Counted from the stretch's first letter, positions 1-9,984 are shown. The stretch is DNA of 64,000 bases from Labrys sp. KNU-23 (GCF_008330945.1 NZ_CP043489.1:744001-808000), one strand, 5' to 3'. Made by a program: numbers and translations. The notes: generated by a model not told the origin, from the sequence alone.

Positions 1-1678
1 CACCGGCATTCCAGGCGGCCGTCGAATAGCCATAGGTCTCGGGCAGGCCCTTGGGCTCGTCGTAGAGAACGGTGATCAGATATTTCGGCTTGTCGAAGGG
101 AAATACCGCCATGAAGGTGGTGAAGTTCAGGTTCTTGTTGTAGCGCCCGCCGATCAGTTTTTCGGCCGTGCCCGTCTTGCCGCCGACCTGATAGCCGAAG
201 ATGTCGACCTTCTTGGCCGAACCATTGGTGGCGTTGAGGCGCATGATGTAGCGCATCACGTCCGAAGTATGCGGCTTGAGCACCGGCTTGGACGAAGCCA
301 GGGCCTCGTCCTGATTACGCTTGATGAAGGTCGGCTTCATCAGATGGCCGCCATTCATCATCGCGCCGACCGCCATGATCGCCTGCAGGGGCGCAACCGT
401 GATGCCCTGGCCGAAGGCGATGGTGGCCGAGTTCAGCGTACCCCAGCGCCGCGGCAGGATCGGCGCGGCGTTTTCGGGCAGCTCCGTCACCAGGCGGTCG
501 AGCTGGCCCATCTGGCGCAGGAAGGCCTGGTGGGCGGGGACACCCAGGCCGAGCGCCATGCGGATGACGCCGATATTGGATGAATAGGTGAACACCTCCG
601 GCAAGCTCAGCATGCGGCGCTGCGGATGGTAGTCGCGGATGGTCCAGCGTCCGATGGTGACGCTGCCGGCTCGGGCATCCAGCATGGAGTTGGTGGTGAA
701 CCGGCCCGATTCGATCGCCATCGCCAGCGTCAGCGCCTTGAAGGTCGAGCCCATTTCATAGGTGCCGACATTGATGCGGTTGATCCGGTTGGGATCGAGG
801 GCATCGGCCGGATTGTTGGGATCGAAATCGGGCAATGACACCAGCGAGATCATCTCGCCGGTGGTCACGTCCATGATGACGCCGCCCGCGGCCTTGGCCT
901 TGAAATGCTCCATGCCGGCGATGAGTTCGTCGCGCATCACCGCCTGGGCGCGCAGATCGATCGAGGTCTGCACCGGCTTCATGGCGTCGGAGGTCGAGGC
1001 ATAGCCCAGCGCCTGCAGCTCGGAGAGGCCGCGCTTGTTGTCGATATATTTTTCCAGGCCGGCGATGCCCTGGTTGTCGATGTTCACGGCGCCCAGGACA
1101 TGGCTCACCGTCGGCCCGTTGGGATAGATGCGCTTGTTCTCGTTGATGAAGCCGATGCCGGGCAGGCCGAGCGCATAGATGCGGTTGCGCTGCTCGGGCG
1201 TGATCTCGCGCTTGAGCCAGATGAAGCCCTTGCCCGAGGCGAGCTTGGCCCTGAGCTCGCGCGCGTCGAGCTCGGGCATCTGGGCGGTGAGCAGCTCGGT
1301 CGCCTCGTCGACGTCGATGATCTTCTTCGGCTCGGCATAGAGCGAGGGCACCTGCACGTCGGTCGCCAGGATCCGGCCGTTGCGGTCGAGAATATCGGGG
1401 CGGGCCGCCGCCAGCTGGTCGGCCGCCGAGCGGCGGGCGTCATATTGCTGGTCGGGAGCAGTGCCGAACTGGGTGAGCCGCGCCATGATCGCCATATAGA
1501 TGCAGACGAAGCCCACCACGATCAGCACGATGCGCCCGGCGCTCTTCTCGAGCTTGGAAAGACGCCGACGCGGCGCCTTGGTGGGGCTGGCGGCGTCCGG
1601 GCCTGCGCCGGCCTCGGGCGCTGGTGTGTTGGCCTGGCTGTCCACGATGGTCCCGTCGCTCATGTTCCCCTCACTCAT
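1..1678 (-). CDS. ftsI: Division-specific transpeptidase FtsI (PBP3), C-terminus cut by window edge
   Basis: FtsI cross-links septal peptidoglycan in the periplasm and is anchored by one N-terminal membrane helix (about residues 48-66). The penicillin-binding signatures are all visible: the STFK nucleophile motif (serine near residue 311), the YSSN motif, and KTGTAE near the left edge. The protein dimerisation domain lies between helix and transpeptidase domain. The start overlaps the ftsL stop in an ATGA junction (1675-1678), which implies translational coupling. A second in-frame ATG lies 15 bases downstream at 1663. About 559 codons are present and the family is usually near 580-600, so probably only the last few dozen residues are missing. 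Confidence 0.96.
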   Translation of the reverse strand, partial: MSEGNMSDGTIVDSQANTPAPEAGAGPDAASPTKAPRRRLSKLEKSAGRIVLIVVGFVCIYMAIMARLTQFGTAPDQQYDARRSAADQLAAARPDILDRNGRILATDVQVPSLYAEPKKIIDVDEATELLTAQMPELDARELRAKLASGKGFIWLKREITPEQRNRIYALGLPGIGFINENKRIYPNGPTVSHVLGAVNIDNQGIAGLEKYIDNKRGLSELQALGYASTSDAMKPVQTSIDLRAQAVMRDELIAGMEHFKAKAAGGVIMDVTTGEMISLVSLPDFDPNNPADALDPNRINRINVGTYEMGSTFKALTLAMAIESGRFTTNSMLDARAGSVTIGRWTIRDYHPQRRMLSLPEVFTYSSNIGVIRMALGLGVPAHQAFLRQMGQLDRLVTELPENAAPILPRRWGTLNSATIAFGQGITVAPLQAIMAVGAMMNGGHLMKPTFIKRNQDEALASSKPVLKPHTSDVMRYIMRLNATNGSAKKVDIFGYQVGGKTGTAEKLIGGRYNKNLNFTTFMAVFPFDKPKYLITVLYDEPKGLPETYGYSTAAWNAG

Positions 1679-2031
1679 GGGGTCGATCCTGTGACTTGCG
1701 GCGCCCCGGCAAGGCCGAGTCCTTCGAGTTTTTCGGCGATCAGATCGCCTTCGCGCGCCTTCTCGGGCAGATCGGCAGCATCGACGGATTGGACGACCTT
1801 CATCGGCACGAGATCGAGATGGCGCTTGGCCAGGGCGCCAATGCGGTCGGGCTGACTCATGTAGGCCCATTCGGCCTTGAGCGATTCGATGGCTCGGCGT
1901 TCGGCCTCGATCGACCGGCGGAGCTTCGCCACCTTCTCGGCCTGCAGGGTCGATTCATATTTGATCGAATAGACGCCGATGGCCGAAGCCACCAGCAGAC
2001 CGACCAGGATGAGATTGAGAATACGGGTCAA
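1675..2031 (-). CDS. ftsL: Cell division protein FtsL
   Basis: This 118-residue bitopic protein has a short cytoplasmic start, one membrane helix (residues 5-22) and a charged heptad-rich periplasmic coiled coil (about 30-65). That is the FtsL layout. FtsL forms a complex with FtsB and FtsQ that activates FtsW/FtsI. Sequence similarity between FtsL proteins is low, so the call rests on topology, length and position between rsmH and ftsI. Both junctions are four-base ATGA overlaps. Confidence 0.9.
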   Translation of the reverse strand: MTRILNLILVGLLVASAIGVYSIKYESTLQAEKVAKLRRSIEAERRAIESLKAEWAYMSQPDRIGALAKRHLDLVPMKVVQSVDAADLPEKAREGDLIAEKLEGLGLAGAPQVTGSTP

Positions 2032-3065
2032 CGGCCTCTCCCGGATTGAAGACTTACCTCAGGCAATCCGAGGAAACTGGTGCCGGTGTCGCGAGCGGGG
2101 GCCTCGCTGCGAATGGCGAAGCGCAGTTTGGCGGAACGGGCACGGGGATTGAGCTCGGCTTCCGCCTCGCTCGCTGCCAGCACGCCCCGATGGGTCTGAA
2201 CGAAGGTCGGGGGCGGTACCGCCACCATGGGCTGATGGCGTGAGCCGCCGGCCTGGCTGCGGGTGCGGTCGGCGAAGAAGACCTTGACGATACGGTCCTC
2301 GAGCGAATGGAAGGTCACCACCACCAGGCGGCCGCCGGGCTTGAGCGCCCGCTCGGCGGCCAGCAGAGCCTGGCCAAGTTCATCGAGCTCACCATTGACC
2401 GCAATGCGCAGGGCCTGGAAGGCGCGTGTCGCCGGATGGATGTCGCCAGGCTTGGAACGGATCACCCGGCCGCACAGATCCGCCAGCTGCATGGTGGTGA
2501 GGAAGGGCTCTTTCTGCCGATCGGTGACGATGGCGCGAGCCAGTGCGTGGGCTCGGCGCTCTTCGCCCAGCACCTGGAAGATGCGGGCCAGCGCCTCCTC
2601 CGGCAATTCCGCCACGAGATCGGCGGCACTCGGCCCGGCATGCGCCCCCTCGCTCGACATGCGCATGTCGAGCGGCCCGTCCCTTCGAAAGGAAAAGCCG
2701 CGTTCGGCCTCGTCGAGCTGCATCGAGGACACCCCGATATCCAGCACCACGCCGTCGACGCCGCCCTCGCCCAGCATGGGGACGAGCTTGTCGAGATGGG
2801 AAAAGCGGTCCTCGACCAGAGTGAGGCGCCCCTGCATCTCGGAAACCAGGGCCATGCCTTCGGTAATGGCGTTGCGGTCGCGATCGACGGCGAGCACCTG
2901 CACATCGGGCGCAGCCGCCAGAATGGCCCGTGTATAGCCCCCTGCCCCGAACGTGCCGTCGATGAAGCGCTCGCCCGCCTTGGGCTCGAGCGCCTTCAGC
3001 ACCTCGGCGAGCATCACCGGCACATGCCGGGCGGCATCGTTGGCGGGAGCGGAGGAAGCGGACAT
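2028..3065 (-). CDS. rsmH: 16S rRNA (cytosine1402-N4)-methyltransferase RsmH
   Basis: RsmH (formerly MraW) methylates N4 of C1402 in 16S rRNA and usually heads the division cluster. The start [13 protein letters not shown], the SAM-binding [13 protein letters not shown] stretch and the [10 protein letters not shown] segment identify it. The reading frame stays open to 3143. I prefer the ATG at 3065 because the family starts just before HVPVML, while the upstream extension is proline-rich and not family-like. The protein is then 345 residues. The 3' end overlaps ftsL by four bases. No mraZ precedes it. Confidence 0.94.
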   Translation of the reverse strand: MSASSAPANDAARHVPVMLAEVLKALEPKAGERFIDGTFGAGGYTRAILAAAPDVQVLAVDRDRNAITEGMALVSEMQGRLTLVEDRFSHLDKLVPMLGEGGVDGVVLDIGVSSMQLDEAERGFSFRRDGPLDMRMSSEGAHAGPSAADLVAELPEEALARIFQVLGEERRAHALARAIVTDRQKEPFLTTMQLADLCGRVIRSKPGDIHPATRAFQALRIAVNGELDELGQALLAAERALKPGGRLVVVTFHSLEDRIVKVFFADRTRSQAGGSRHQPMVAVPPPTFVQTHRGVLAASEAEAELNPRARSAKLRFAIRSEAPARDTGTSFLGLPEVSLQSGRGR

Positions 3066-3341
3066 CGAACTCTCAAAGGCAGGAATTGCAGGCGGAACCG
3101 GCCCGCAAATCGGGCAGATTTCTCCAATCCCATTAACGCCCATGAAAGGTTAATGAAGGGTTCGTGGAGCCCGCCCGGTGCCTTGAAAATTCCGTTACGT
3201 CATCAGCACAGCGAGATCGTAGATCGACTGCTGATTGAAAGATCTTGCCGACGGCCCATGACGTACCGGAACCGACCCTGCCCGATCTCGCCGAAACGGC
3301 TCCAGCCGAGTAGGATGACCATGTAGGCCTGTGGGGCAAAC

Positions 3342-3851
3342 ATGCGCGTTCTATTCATCCTGTTTTGGTTTACGGCATTCGCACAAGCGGCATACGCGCA
3401 GAACATTGCGGAGTATCCCATCCTGCGCTGGGGCATGACCAAGGCCGAGGTGAAAGCAGCCTATCCGGCCATGGCGGATGGAGTTTCGCACTATGATCCT
3501 GGCAAACGCGCAATGGTCGAGAGCTTCGGCCAGGCAAAGGCGCGGTTCGCCGGCTGCGATACGACTTTCCATCTGACCTTCGGGCGAGAAGAGCGACTGC
3601 AGCAAGCCGGCTTCTCGCGCTTGAAATCTAGGGAGGATGGCTGTGCCCTGGCCTTCCAACTCGAGCTGTCAAGACGCTTCGGGCCTAACTATCTCTCAGC
3701 GGCCGGCACGCTCTTCGGTCCGGTCAACGCATCGCGTGTTGTTACCGTAGATAGCTGGACGAGCGCGACTTGGGTCCTGCCGAGCGGTCTGATCAACTTC
3801 ACGAACGATCCTCACCAGCTCATGGTCACATTTGCGAGGAACGTCCCATAG
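3342..3851 (+). CDS. Secreted hypothetical protein
   Basis: I do not recognise the family. The 169-residue product has a clear signal peptide (MRVLFILFWFTAFAQAAYA, cleavage after AYA), so it is probably periplasmic. The mature part has two cysteines in the central region that could form a disulfide, and repeated short beta-like stretches. It is divergent from rsmH and is followed by the DUF4424 gene about 130 bases later on the same strand, so co-transcription is possible. Confidence 0.75.
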   Translation: MRVLFILFWFTAFAQAAYAQNIAEYPILRWGMTKAEVKAAYPAMADGVSHYDPGKRAMVESFGQAKARFAGCDTTFHLTFGREERLQQAGFSRLKSREDGCALAFQLELSRRFGPNYLSAAGTLFGPVNASRVVTVDSWTSATWVLPSGLINFTNDPHQLMVTFARNVP

Positions 3852-3983
3852 GGCGGGGAAGCCAGTGACCGTATCGTGGGCGTTTTCTGCACACGCTCCA
3901 ACCGACACACCCTCTTTCGCACTGCCGCAAAGGCGGGCACTATCGGCACCGAACCGTTCCGACGGTGTGGAGATTCGCAGCCA

Positions 3984-5018
3984 ATGCCCCGACCCGCCAA
4001 AGCGCTCTTTTGCGCTGCAGCCTTGACCCTCGCCATGCCCGTGACAGGCGCTTCGGCCGAGGAGAATCTTGCCAATCTCGATGCCGGCGGGCTGGTCATC
4101 GAGCCGGCGGACCAGCTCGAATTGAAGGCGGAGGACATCTTTCTCTCGGCCAAGCAGGTTCGGGCTGCCTATCGCTTCCTCAACAAGGCCAGCCAGGACC
4201 TGACGCTGACCGTCGCCTTCCCCCTTCCCGAGGTGACCGGCGAAGCGGATCTCGATCTGGCCATTCCCAATCCGGCATCTGCAAACTTCCTGAATGTCCA
4301 GGCCAGGGCCGCCGGCAAATCGGTCGAGGCGAGCGTGGAGCAGCATGCCTTCTTCACACCGGATGGTGGCAAGGAGGGCGAAATCACCGATCTGCTCAAA
4401 GGCCTGAACATACCGCTGCTGCCCGCCGGCCCCGCCACGGCCGAGGCTCTCAAGCGCTTGAGCAGCGAGGACCGTGCCAAGCTGAGCATACCGGGCTATA
4501 TCGGGCAGGCCGGTGAAAACTGGGTTCCGCTCTGGACCTTGCGGTCCAGGATCGTCCGCCAGCAGGTCCTGCCGGCCGGCAAGGAGATCATCCTGCAATA
4601 CAGCTACGCGCCGAGCGTCGGCTCGGCGGCAGGCCTCTATTTCGACCGAGCCAACCTGACCGGCGAGTCCCTGACGCAATATCAGAAGAAATACTGCGTC
4701 AATGAGGGCTTCCTGCGCGCAGCCGATGCCTTGACCAAACGCCTGACGGCAGCCAAGCCGCAGGCGGTGGAAACCGCGAAGACGCCCAAAACCCGGCAGA
4801 CCTATTTCGGCTACGCCTTCGTCGGTGGCGGCCGCTGGTCCGGCCCTGCCGGCCGCTTCGGCCTGGTGATCGACAAGGCCTTTCCCGACAACCTGGTCTC
4901 CTTTTGTGCGGAAGGCGCCAAGAAGGTCAGCAGCACCCGCTACGAGCTCAAACGCAACAATTATGCGCCGGACCGCAACATCGACATCCTGATTCTCGAC
5001 AAGAACGTCGGGCCATAG
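3984..5018 (+). CDS. DUF4424-family secreted protein
   Basis: The product is 344 residues with a signal peptide (cleavage near GASA-EE). The mature start, with GGLVIEPADQLELKAEDIF followed by a VRAAYRFLNKASQDLTLTVAF stretch, is characteristic of DUF4424, a periplasmic family of unknown function common in alphaproteobacteria. The frame is open from 3876, but the ATG at 3984 places the signal peptide at the N-terminus and is chosen as the start. A conserved cysteine pair sits in the second half (YCVNEGF and SFCAEG). Confidence 0.85.
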   Translation: MPRPAKALFCAAALTLAMPVTGASAEENLANLDAGGLVIEPADQLELKAEDIFLSAKQVRAAYRFLNKASQDLTLTVAFPLPEVTGEADLDLAIPNPASANFLNVQARAAGKSVEASVEQHAFFTPDGGKEGEITDLLKGLNIPLLPAGPATAEALKRLSSEDRAKLSIPGYIGQAGENWVPLWTLRSRIVRQQVLPAGKEIILQYSYAPSVGSAAGLYFDRANLTGESLTQYQKKYCVNEGFLRAADALTKRLTAAKPQAVETAKTPKTRQTYFGYAFVGGGRWSGPAGRFGLVIDKAFPDNLVSFCAEGAKKVSSTRYELKRNNYAPDRNIDILILDKNVGP

Positions 5019-5067
5019 GCCTCTTATCCATCACGATTTTTCGCCATGGCTGGGGCGGGAGCCGCCG

Positions 5068-5898
5068 CTATGCGCTTGCGAGCGCCAGTTCTTCCGGGAC
5101 CAGTTCCGTCACGACCTCGAACTTGCTCAGGCTGTGGCGGCCGAAGGAACTGATCATCGGGACGTCGGCGGCATCACGGCCGCAACCGATCAGGATCCGG
5201 CCGATCCGGCGCTGATTGTGGCGCGGATCGAAGCTGTACCATTCCCCGCCGAGATAAGCCTGGAACCAGGCACTGAAATCCATGCCGGCGGGATCGGCAG
5301 GCACGCCGATGTCGCCGAGATAGCCATTGCAGTAGCGCGCCGGAATGTTGAGGCAGCGGCACAGTGCAACCGCCAGATGGGCAAAGTCCCGGCATACGCC
5401 GATCCTCTGCTCGAAGGCCTGCAGAGCCGAGCGTGTCGCGCTGGCATGCTCATAGCCAAAACTCAGATGGGAATGGACGAAGTCCGTGACGGCCTGAACG
5501 CGCTGCCAGCCATCGGTTATTTCTCCGAACTGCTTCCAGGCGAAGTCGGCCAGGAGATCGGTTTCGCAATAGCGGCTGCCATGCAGATAGATCAGCGTTT
5601 CCTTCGGCAGGGCCATGATGGGCATGATCTTTGCCCTTTGGACCGCCTTGTCGGGCTCCCCGCTGTCGCGGATGATGCCGTCGCAGCGCAGATGCAGGAG
5701 ACCGTCCTCGATATGGATGCGCCGGCACAGGTTGCCGAAGCTGTCGATATGGGCCTGGGTCGGATGGTTCGACAGGGCCGAGAGGTCCTGCTCGCGCACG
5801 ATGTCGCCACGCCGCGACGGATGAACATCGAGAACGGTGATCAGCGTGGTCGGTTGCGAGAACTGCATCTCGATATCGAAACCGTAGCGGATGTGCAT
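5068..5898 (-). CDS. Transglutaminase-like superfamily protein
   Basis: This 276-residue cytoplasmic protein has an N-terminal bacterial transglutaminase-associated beta domain (MHIRYGFDIEMQF) and a C-terminal transglutaminase/protease core. The nucleophile motif is GVCRDFAHLAVALCR and the third motif is WYSFDPRHNQRRIGR. At the position usually written DFHAWFE the sequence reads DFSAWFQ, so the standard catalytic histidine is a serine. An ATG 33 bases upstream is possible, but the ATG at 5898 matches the usual family start. The substrate is unknown. Confidence 0.88.
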   Translation of the reverse strand: MHIRYGFDIEMQFSQPTTLITVLDVHPSRRGDIVREQDLSALSNHPTQAHIDSFGNLCRRIHIEDGLLHLRCDGIIRDSGEPDKAVQRAKIMPIMALPKETLIYLHGSRYCETDLLADFAWKQFGEITDGWQRVQAVTDFVHSHLSFGYEHASATRSALQAFEQRIGVCRDFAHLAVALCRCLNIPARYCNGYLGDIGVPADPAGMDFSAWFQAYLGGEWYSFDPRHNQRRIGRILIGCGRDAADVPMISSFGRHSLSKFEVVTELVPEELALASA

Positions 5899-6043
5899 CT
5901 TGGCTTTCCCATGAACGGCACCGGCCTGCATCCTCGTCCCGCTGGAGAGGTGGGGCGTGCCGAGGACTGCAAGCTAGCGCTGGGAAACCAACCGCAATAG
6001 AAGCTGATACATCAGCGTTGCTAGTACGGATGCATCAGGCGCC

Positions 6044-7573
6044 TCAGCTCGAGCGGGTGGGCCGGACCTTTTGAGAAGCGCCGGTGAATCCGCGCTCGCG
6101 CGCCCACACCACGGCGGCGGCCCGGCTGTGCACCCCAGCCTTGCCATAGATGCGCGCAACGTGGTTGCGTACCGTATTGCGGGTAAGCTTCAAGGCCTTG
6201 ACGATTTGGGCATCCGTCAGCCCCTGGCAAAGCAGGCCGAGCACCTCCAATTCACGGGGGGTCAGGTCGGCCAGTTCCGTAGAGGCCCCGTTCGATGTCC
6301 CTCCGCCCCGCAGATTGGCCAGCTTTTCGATCACTGTACGGCTGAACCAGGACGTATCCTGCATCACGGCTTCTATGGCGGACATCAGCTCGACTTCCGA
6401 TCGCTTGCGTTCGGTAATGTCCTGCAGGACGACCAGGACGCAGTCCTGGCCTTGGATGCTGACGGTCTCGGCCGAGACCAGGCAGTCCAGGACTTCCCCA
6501 TGCCGGCTGCGCAGCTCGAATTCCCGGTTGCGCAGGGTTCCGTCGGTCTCGATGTCCCGTTCAAGCTGACGCCTCGACGCGCTCGAAGACCAGATCGGTA
6601 CCAGAGCGATGGGCTTGTCGATTACGTCCTCGCGCGCATGACCCATGACCACGGCGAAGGCCTCGTTGACATCCAGCACGCGGAAATCCTTGCGGGCCAT
6701 CACGATGGTCGGCACCGGGGTCATGCGAAAGGCCCGCGCGAAGCGCTCCTCGCTCTGCCGCAGGGCCATCTCGGCCCGCCGGCGCGGCTCCATATCCATG
6801 AAGGTGAAGAGCATGCAGGGCTCCTCACCGATCTCGATGGGCTGCCCCGCGACGATGACCAGCTTCGGATCGCCATCGGCCATGCGCAGCGTCGCCTCCA
6901 TCTGCGGAATCGTGCGCCCCTCGCGCAGGGCGACGATGGCATTGTCCCGACCGGCGGCATTCTCCATCACATCGATTTCATAGGTCGAGCGGCCGAGAAC
7001 CTGCTCGCGCTTGTAGCCGGTCATCTCCAGGAAACCGTGATTGACCTTCACATAATGCAGATCCGATAGCCGGCAGATGATGGCCGGCGCCGGATTGGCA
7101 GCGAAAGTGCGCTCGAAGCGCTCTTCGGCCGTGAAACGTTCGGTCAGATCCTGGATGACCAGCACATAGGACTCTGGATCACCATCCGCATCGACGAGCA
7201 CCAGCCCTCGGAGCTGTTGGATGCAGCGCCAGCCCTGGTCGTCCTTGCCGGGAGCGACCCCTGTGACCTCGACGACGACATCCTCGAACGGCTCTCCCGC
7301 CAGCAGGCGATCGAGCGGATATTGCTCGGGAGTCAGCGTGTGGTTGTTGCGGTATTTCAGCAGGTAGTTGCGCCGATATCCGTCTGGCGTCCTGCCCAAC
7401 TCCGCCAGTTCTCCGACATTGTGCAGGACAAGGGCCCTTTCATTGGCCCAGACGATCCCCTCGGCAGGGTCGATCAACAAGATGCCTTCAGCGAGGCCCG
7501 CAATGATTTCCTGGAGCTGGCGTCGATCGACCTGCCGCCGCAGGACACTCAGATCCGGAACTTCGTTCGCCAT
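6044..7573 (-). CDS. Triple-PAS LuxR-type transcriptional regulator
   Basis: The 509-residue protein has three successive PAS segments (roughly 15-120, 135-250 and 265-385), each ending in a QDLTER/QDITERK-type linker, and a C-terminal LuxR/FixJ helix-turn-helix. The latter reads LTPRELEVLGLLCQGLTDAQIVKALKLTRNTVRNH at about 435-475. There is no kinase or receiver domain, so it is probably a one-component sensor that couples a small-molecule, redox or light signal to DNA binding. The ATG at 7573 has GGAAGAGG just upstream. The open frame to 7702 is probably untranslated. Target genes are unknown. Confidence 0.87.
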   Translation of the reverse strand: MANEVPDLSVLRRQVDRRQLQEIIAGLAEGILLIDPAEGIVWANERALVLHNVGELAELGRTPDGYRRNYLLKYRNNHTLTPEQYPLDRLLAGEPFEDVVVEVTGVAPGKDDQGWRCIQQLRGLVLVDADGDPESYVLVIQDLTERFTAEERFERTFAANPAPAIICRLSDLHYVKVNHGFLEMTGYKREQVLGRSTYEIDVMENAAGRDNAIVALREGRTIPQMEATLRMADGDPKLVIVAGQPIEIGEEPCMLFTFMDMEPRRRAEMALRQSEERFARAFRMTPVPTIVMARKDFRVLDVNEAFAVVMGHAREDVIDKPIALVPIWSSSASRRQLERDIETDGTLRNREFELRSRHGEVLDCLVSAETVSIQGQDCVLVVLQDITERKRSEVELMSAIEAVMQDTSWFSRTVIEKLANLRGGGTSNGASTELADLTPRELEVLGLLCQGLTDAQIVKALKLTRNTVRNHVARIYGKAGVHSRAAAVVWARERGFTGASQKVRPTRSS

Positions 7574-7719
7574 GACCTCTTCCCACCCGGACCTTTTCCA
7601 CTCGCGAGCGAGAGCCGCGGCACGCCATCTCCCGCACATGAAACCATAGTCCGGAAAGCAGGGCGGCGAAAGGAACGGCATCCCGCTTCCAGGCGCCGGC
7701 AAATGACCGTTTCGATCGC

Positions 7720-7743
7720 GGGGAGCGCCCTCGGACGCTCCCC
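7720..7743 (-). terminator. Hairpin downstream of the csbD-like gene
   Basis: A perfect 8-bp stem (GGGGAGCG / CGCTCCCC) with an 8-base loop lies eight bases past the stop of the CsbD gene. There is no U-run, so it is either a weak terminator or an RNA-stabilising 3' hairpin. Confidence 0.45.
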
Positions 7744-7750
7744 GTTCTCG

Positions 7751-7933
7751 TCACTTCTTCAGCGCATCGCGCGCCGCATCCTTGGCACTGCCGACAGCAT
7801 TCTGGACCTTGCCGGCCAGTTTCTCCGCCCTGCCTTCGGCCTGGGTCTTGGCATCGCCGGTCACCTTGCCGACGGCTTCCTTGATAGTGCCTTTGACCTG
7901 TTTTGCGGCTCCTTCGACACGATCCTTATCCAT
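7751..7933 (-). CDS. CsbD-family stress protein
   Basis: The 60-residue hydrophilic protein begins MDKDRVEGAAKQVKGTIKEAVGK and repeats amphipathic Ala/Lys/Gly helices, which is the CsbD pattern. CsbD proteins are abundant general-stress proteins of unknown biochemical role. The start is decided by an AGGAGG sequence six bases before the ATG at 7933. An ATG six bases earlier abuts the Shine-Dalgarno and is unlikely. It lies near another stress-type membrane gene on the same strand. Confidence 0.9.
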   Translation of the reverse strand: MDKDRVEGAAKQVKGTIKEAVGKVTGDAKTQAEGRAEKLAGKVQNAVGSAKDAARDALKK

Positions 7934-8108
7934 GTCCATCCTCCTGAATTTGCCACGGCCGGCGCGCCTGCGCCCGGCTACGCCCCCCAATTGCCGCATG
8001 TCGCGCGCCATTTCGAAAGACGTCACGGCATCAGGTGGTTTGATCCATCTGCATCAGAAACGATCAGGCCAACGATCGAGGAGACCCGGCTATGGAGGTT
8101 TTGGAAGC

Positions 8109-8360
8109 TCACGCGCTGCGAGCAAAGGCTCGCCAGACCAGCAGCACGATGACCGCGCCGACGACGGCGCCGATGAAGCCCGCCTTTTCGCCGATCGTAT
8201 ACCAGCCGATCTGCTGCCCGAGCCAGGTCGCCAGCGCCGCGCCGACAACGCCCAGCACCGTGGTGAGGATGAAGCCGCTGGGATTGTGCTGCCCCGGCGA
8301 GAGAAAACGCGCAAGCAGGCCAACAATGAAGCCGATGAGGATGGTCCAGACGATACCCAT
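8109..8360 (-). CDS. GlsB/YeaQ/YmgE-family stress membrane protein
   Basis: This 83-residue protein has three membrane helices with the Gly-rich pattern of the transglycosylase-associated (YeaQ/YmgE/GlsB) family. It starts MGIVWTILIGFIVGLLARF and contains the TTVLGVVGAALATWLG segment. The family is associated with envelope and acid stress. The long open frame to 8729 is an artefact of GC-rich sequence; the ATG at 8360 matches the family start. It reads in the same direction as csbD, about 175 bases upstream of it. Confidence 0.88.
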   Translation of the reverse strand: MGIVWTILIGFIVGLLARFLSPGQHNPSGFILTTVLGVVGAALATWLGQQIGWYTIGEKAGFIGAVVGAVIVLLVWRAFARSA

Positions 8361-8567
8361 GATGTTACCCGGTTCGAAGTCCGCGGGAGCTCGCCGGATC
8401 GCCACAGGGGCCCATTCCCGAATTCCCCACGATTTCAATTGACTGTCGCATCTCCCTGAATCGGAAACATATCCGCCGAGGGAGTCGCTCGGCTGCAATG
8501 TGGCGGCGTTCGGCGACAAAAACAAGAATGACCAAGCTGGAACAACGGCTCTACGAAGGCACGAATT

Positions 8568-8613
8568 GGAGCGCGGACATCTCAGCGACATGCTTGCATG
8601 TCTTGATGTCCGC
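8568..8613. repeat. Palindromic repeat, copy 1 (GCGGACATC element)
   Basis: Nested palindrome: outer arms GCGGACATC (8573-8581) and GATGTCCGC (8605-8613), inner CGACATG and CATGTC arms. A closely similar element lies at 13601-13646. Both are intergenic. Confidence 0.7.
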
Positions 8614-8638
8614 TCCTGGAAATGCCCCGTTTGAGTTC

Positions 8639-8655
8639 GAAAAGCGGACATCCGC
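8639..8655 (-). terminator. Probable rnpB terminator
   Basis: Read on the minus strand, a short GCGGA/TCCGC stem is followed by TTTTC, about a dozen bases beyond the 3' end of the RNase P RNA. Confidence 0.55.
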
Positions 8656-8666
8656 GGAGAAGGCAA

Positions 8667-9074
<408 letters not shown>

Positions 9075-9228
9075 GCGCCTGTGTGACGCCAAGCGTCAGC
9101 GGCGTCAACAAAGAAAAACCGGCGCCCACCGATAGGATGGACGCCGGAAGTTGTGTCTTTGGGAGGAAATGGGAGAACCATTCGCCAATGACCTTAGCGC
9201 CGGCAGCTCCGGGACGCTGTGCGAAAAG

Positions 9229-9984
9229 TCACATCCGTGCCTGCTTGGCCAGGATGAGGCTGCGCAGGGTTTCGATGGTCGAGGCGTCGCAGACGCCGTC
9301 CACCCTCGCCTGGCGGAAATGACGCTGGAAGGCCGTCACCACAGCCTCGGTGAGCGCGTCGTAGACCCCGTTCACCTCGATGCCGTAGCCGTAGAGCGAG
9401 AACATCGCCTGCAGCGCCTCGATGGGTTGTCCGGCTTCGCCGGAGGAAAAGAAACGCCCCCCTTGAATAGCGGCGGGTCGCACATGGAGGCCGATCCCCT
9501 CTTCCGCCAGCCCGGCCCAATCGAAACGCTCGCCAGGATCGGTCTTGCGCAGCGGCGCGATGTCCGAATGCCCGAGCACATGATGCGCCCGGATGCCGTG
9601 GCGGCTCACAATATCGCGGCATAGGGCCTTGACCGCCGTCATCTGCGCAGCCGGAAAATCGCGATAGCCCCATTCATGGCCGGGATTGACGATCTCAATG
9701 CCGATGGAGTGGGAGTTGATGTCGGTCACGCCCTCCCAGCTCGCCTGGCCGGCATGCCAGGCACGGCGGGACTCGGGCACCATCTGGATGATCCGCCCGT
9801 CCTCGTCGACGAGGTAATGGCAGGAAACCTGCGAGGCCGGATCGGAAAGCCGGGCCAGCGCCAGCTTGCCGTCGGGCATGCCGGTATAATGCAGGATCAA
9901 GAGAGCTGGCGACACGGGATCGAGGCGCTCGCCGTGATTGGGCGAGGCGACGGCATGGCTGGCGAGGGATGAATCGAGTTGCAA
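9229..9984 (-). CDS. N-acetylmuramoyl-L-alanine amidase, AmpD-like, with peptidoglycan-binding domain
   Basis: The protein has an Amidase_2 domain (zinc ligands in LILHYTGM and in HVLGHSDIAPLRKTDPGERFDW) followed by a C-terminal PG_binding_1 repeat (EALQAMFSLYGYGIEVNGVYDALT). Such enzymes cleave the amide bond between MurNAc and the stem peptide in cell-wall recycling. The domain begins shortly before residue HGERLDPVSPALLILHY. There is no ATG near that point, so I propose a TTG start at 9984 (251 residues); the open frame to 10161 overlaps the neighbouring zntB-type gene. The start is therefore uncertain. Confidence 0.87.
   Translation of the reverse strand: MQLDSSLASHAVASPNHGERLDPVSPALLILHYTGMPDGKLALARLSDPASQVSCHYLVDEDGRIIQMVPESRRAWHAGQASWEGVTDINSHSIGIEIVNPGHEWGYRDFPAAQMTAVKALCRDIVSRHGIRAHHVLGHSDIAPLRKTDPGERFDWAGLAEEGIGLHVRPAAIQGGRFFSSGEAGQPIEALQAMFSLYGYGIEVNGVYDALTEAVVTAFQRHFRQARVDGVCDASTIETLRSLILAKQARM

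Noticed and set aside
2307..3326. Long plus-strand open frame of 339 codons opposite rsmH
   Set aside because: It is the complement of rsmH in GC-rich sequence and its translation has no family-like stretches.
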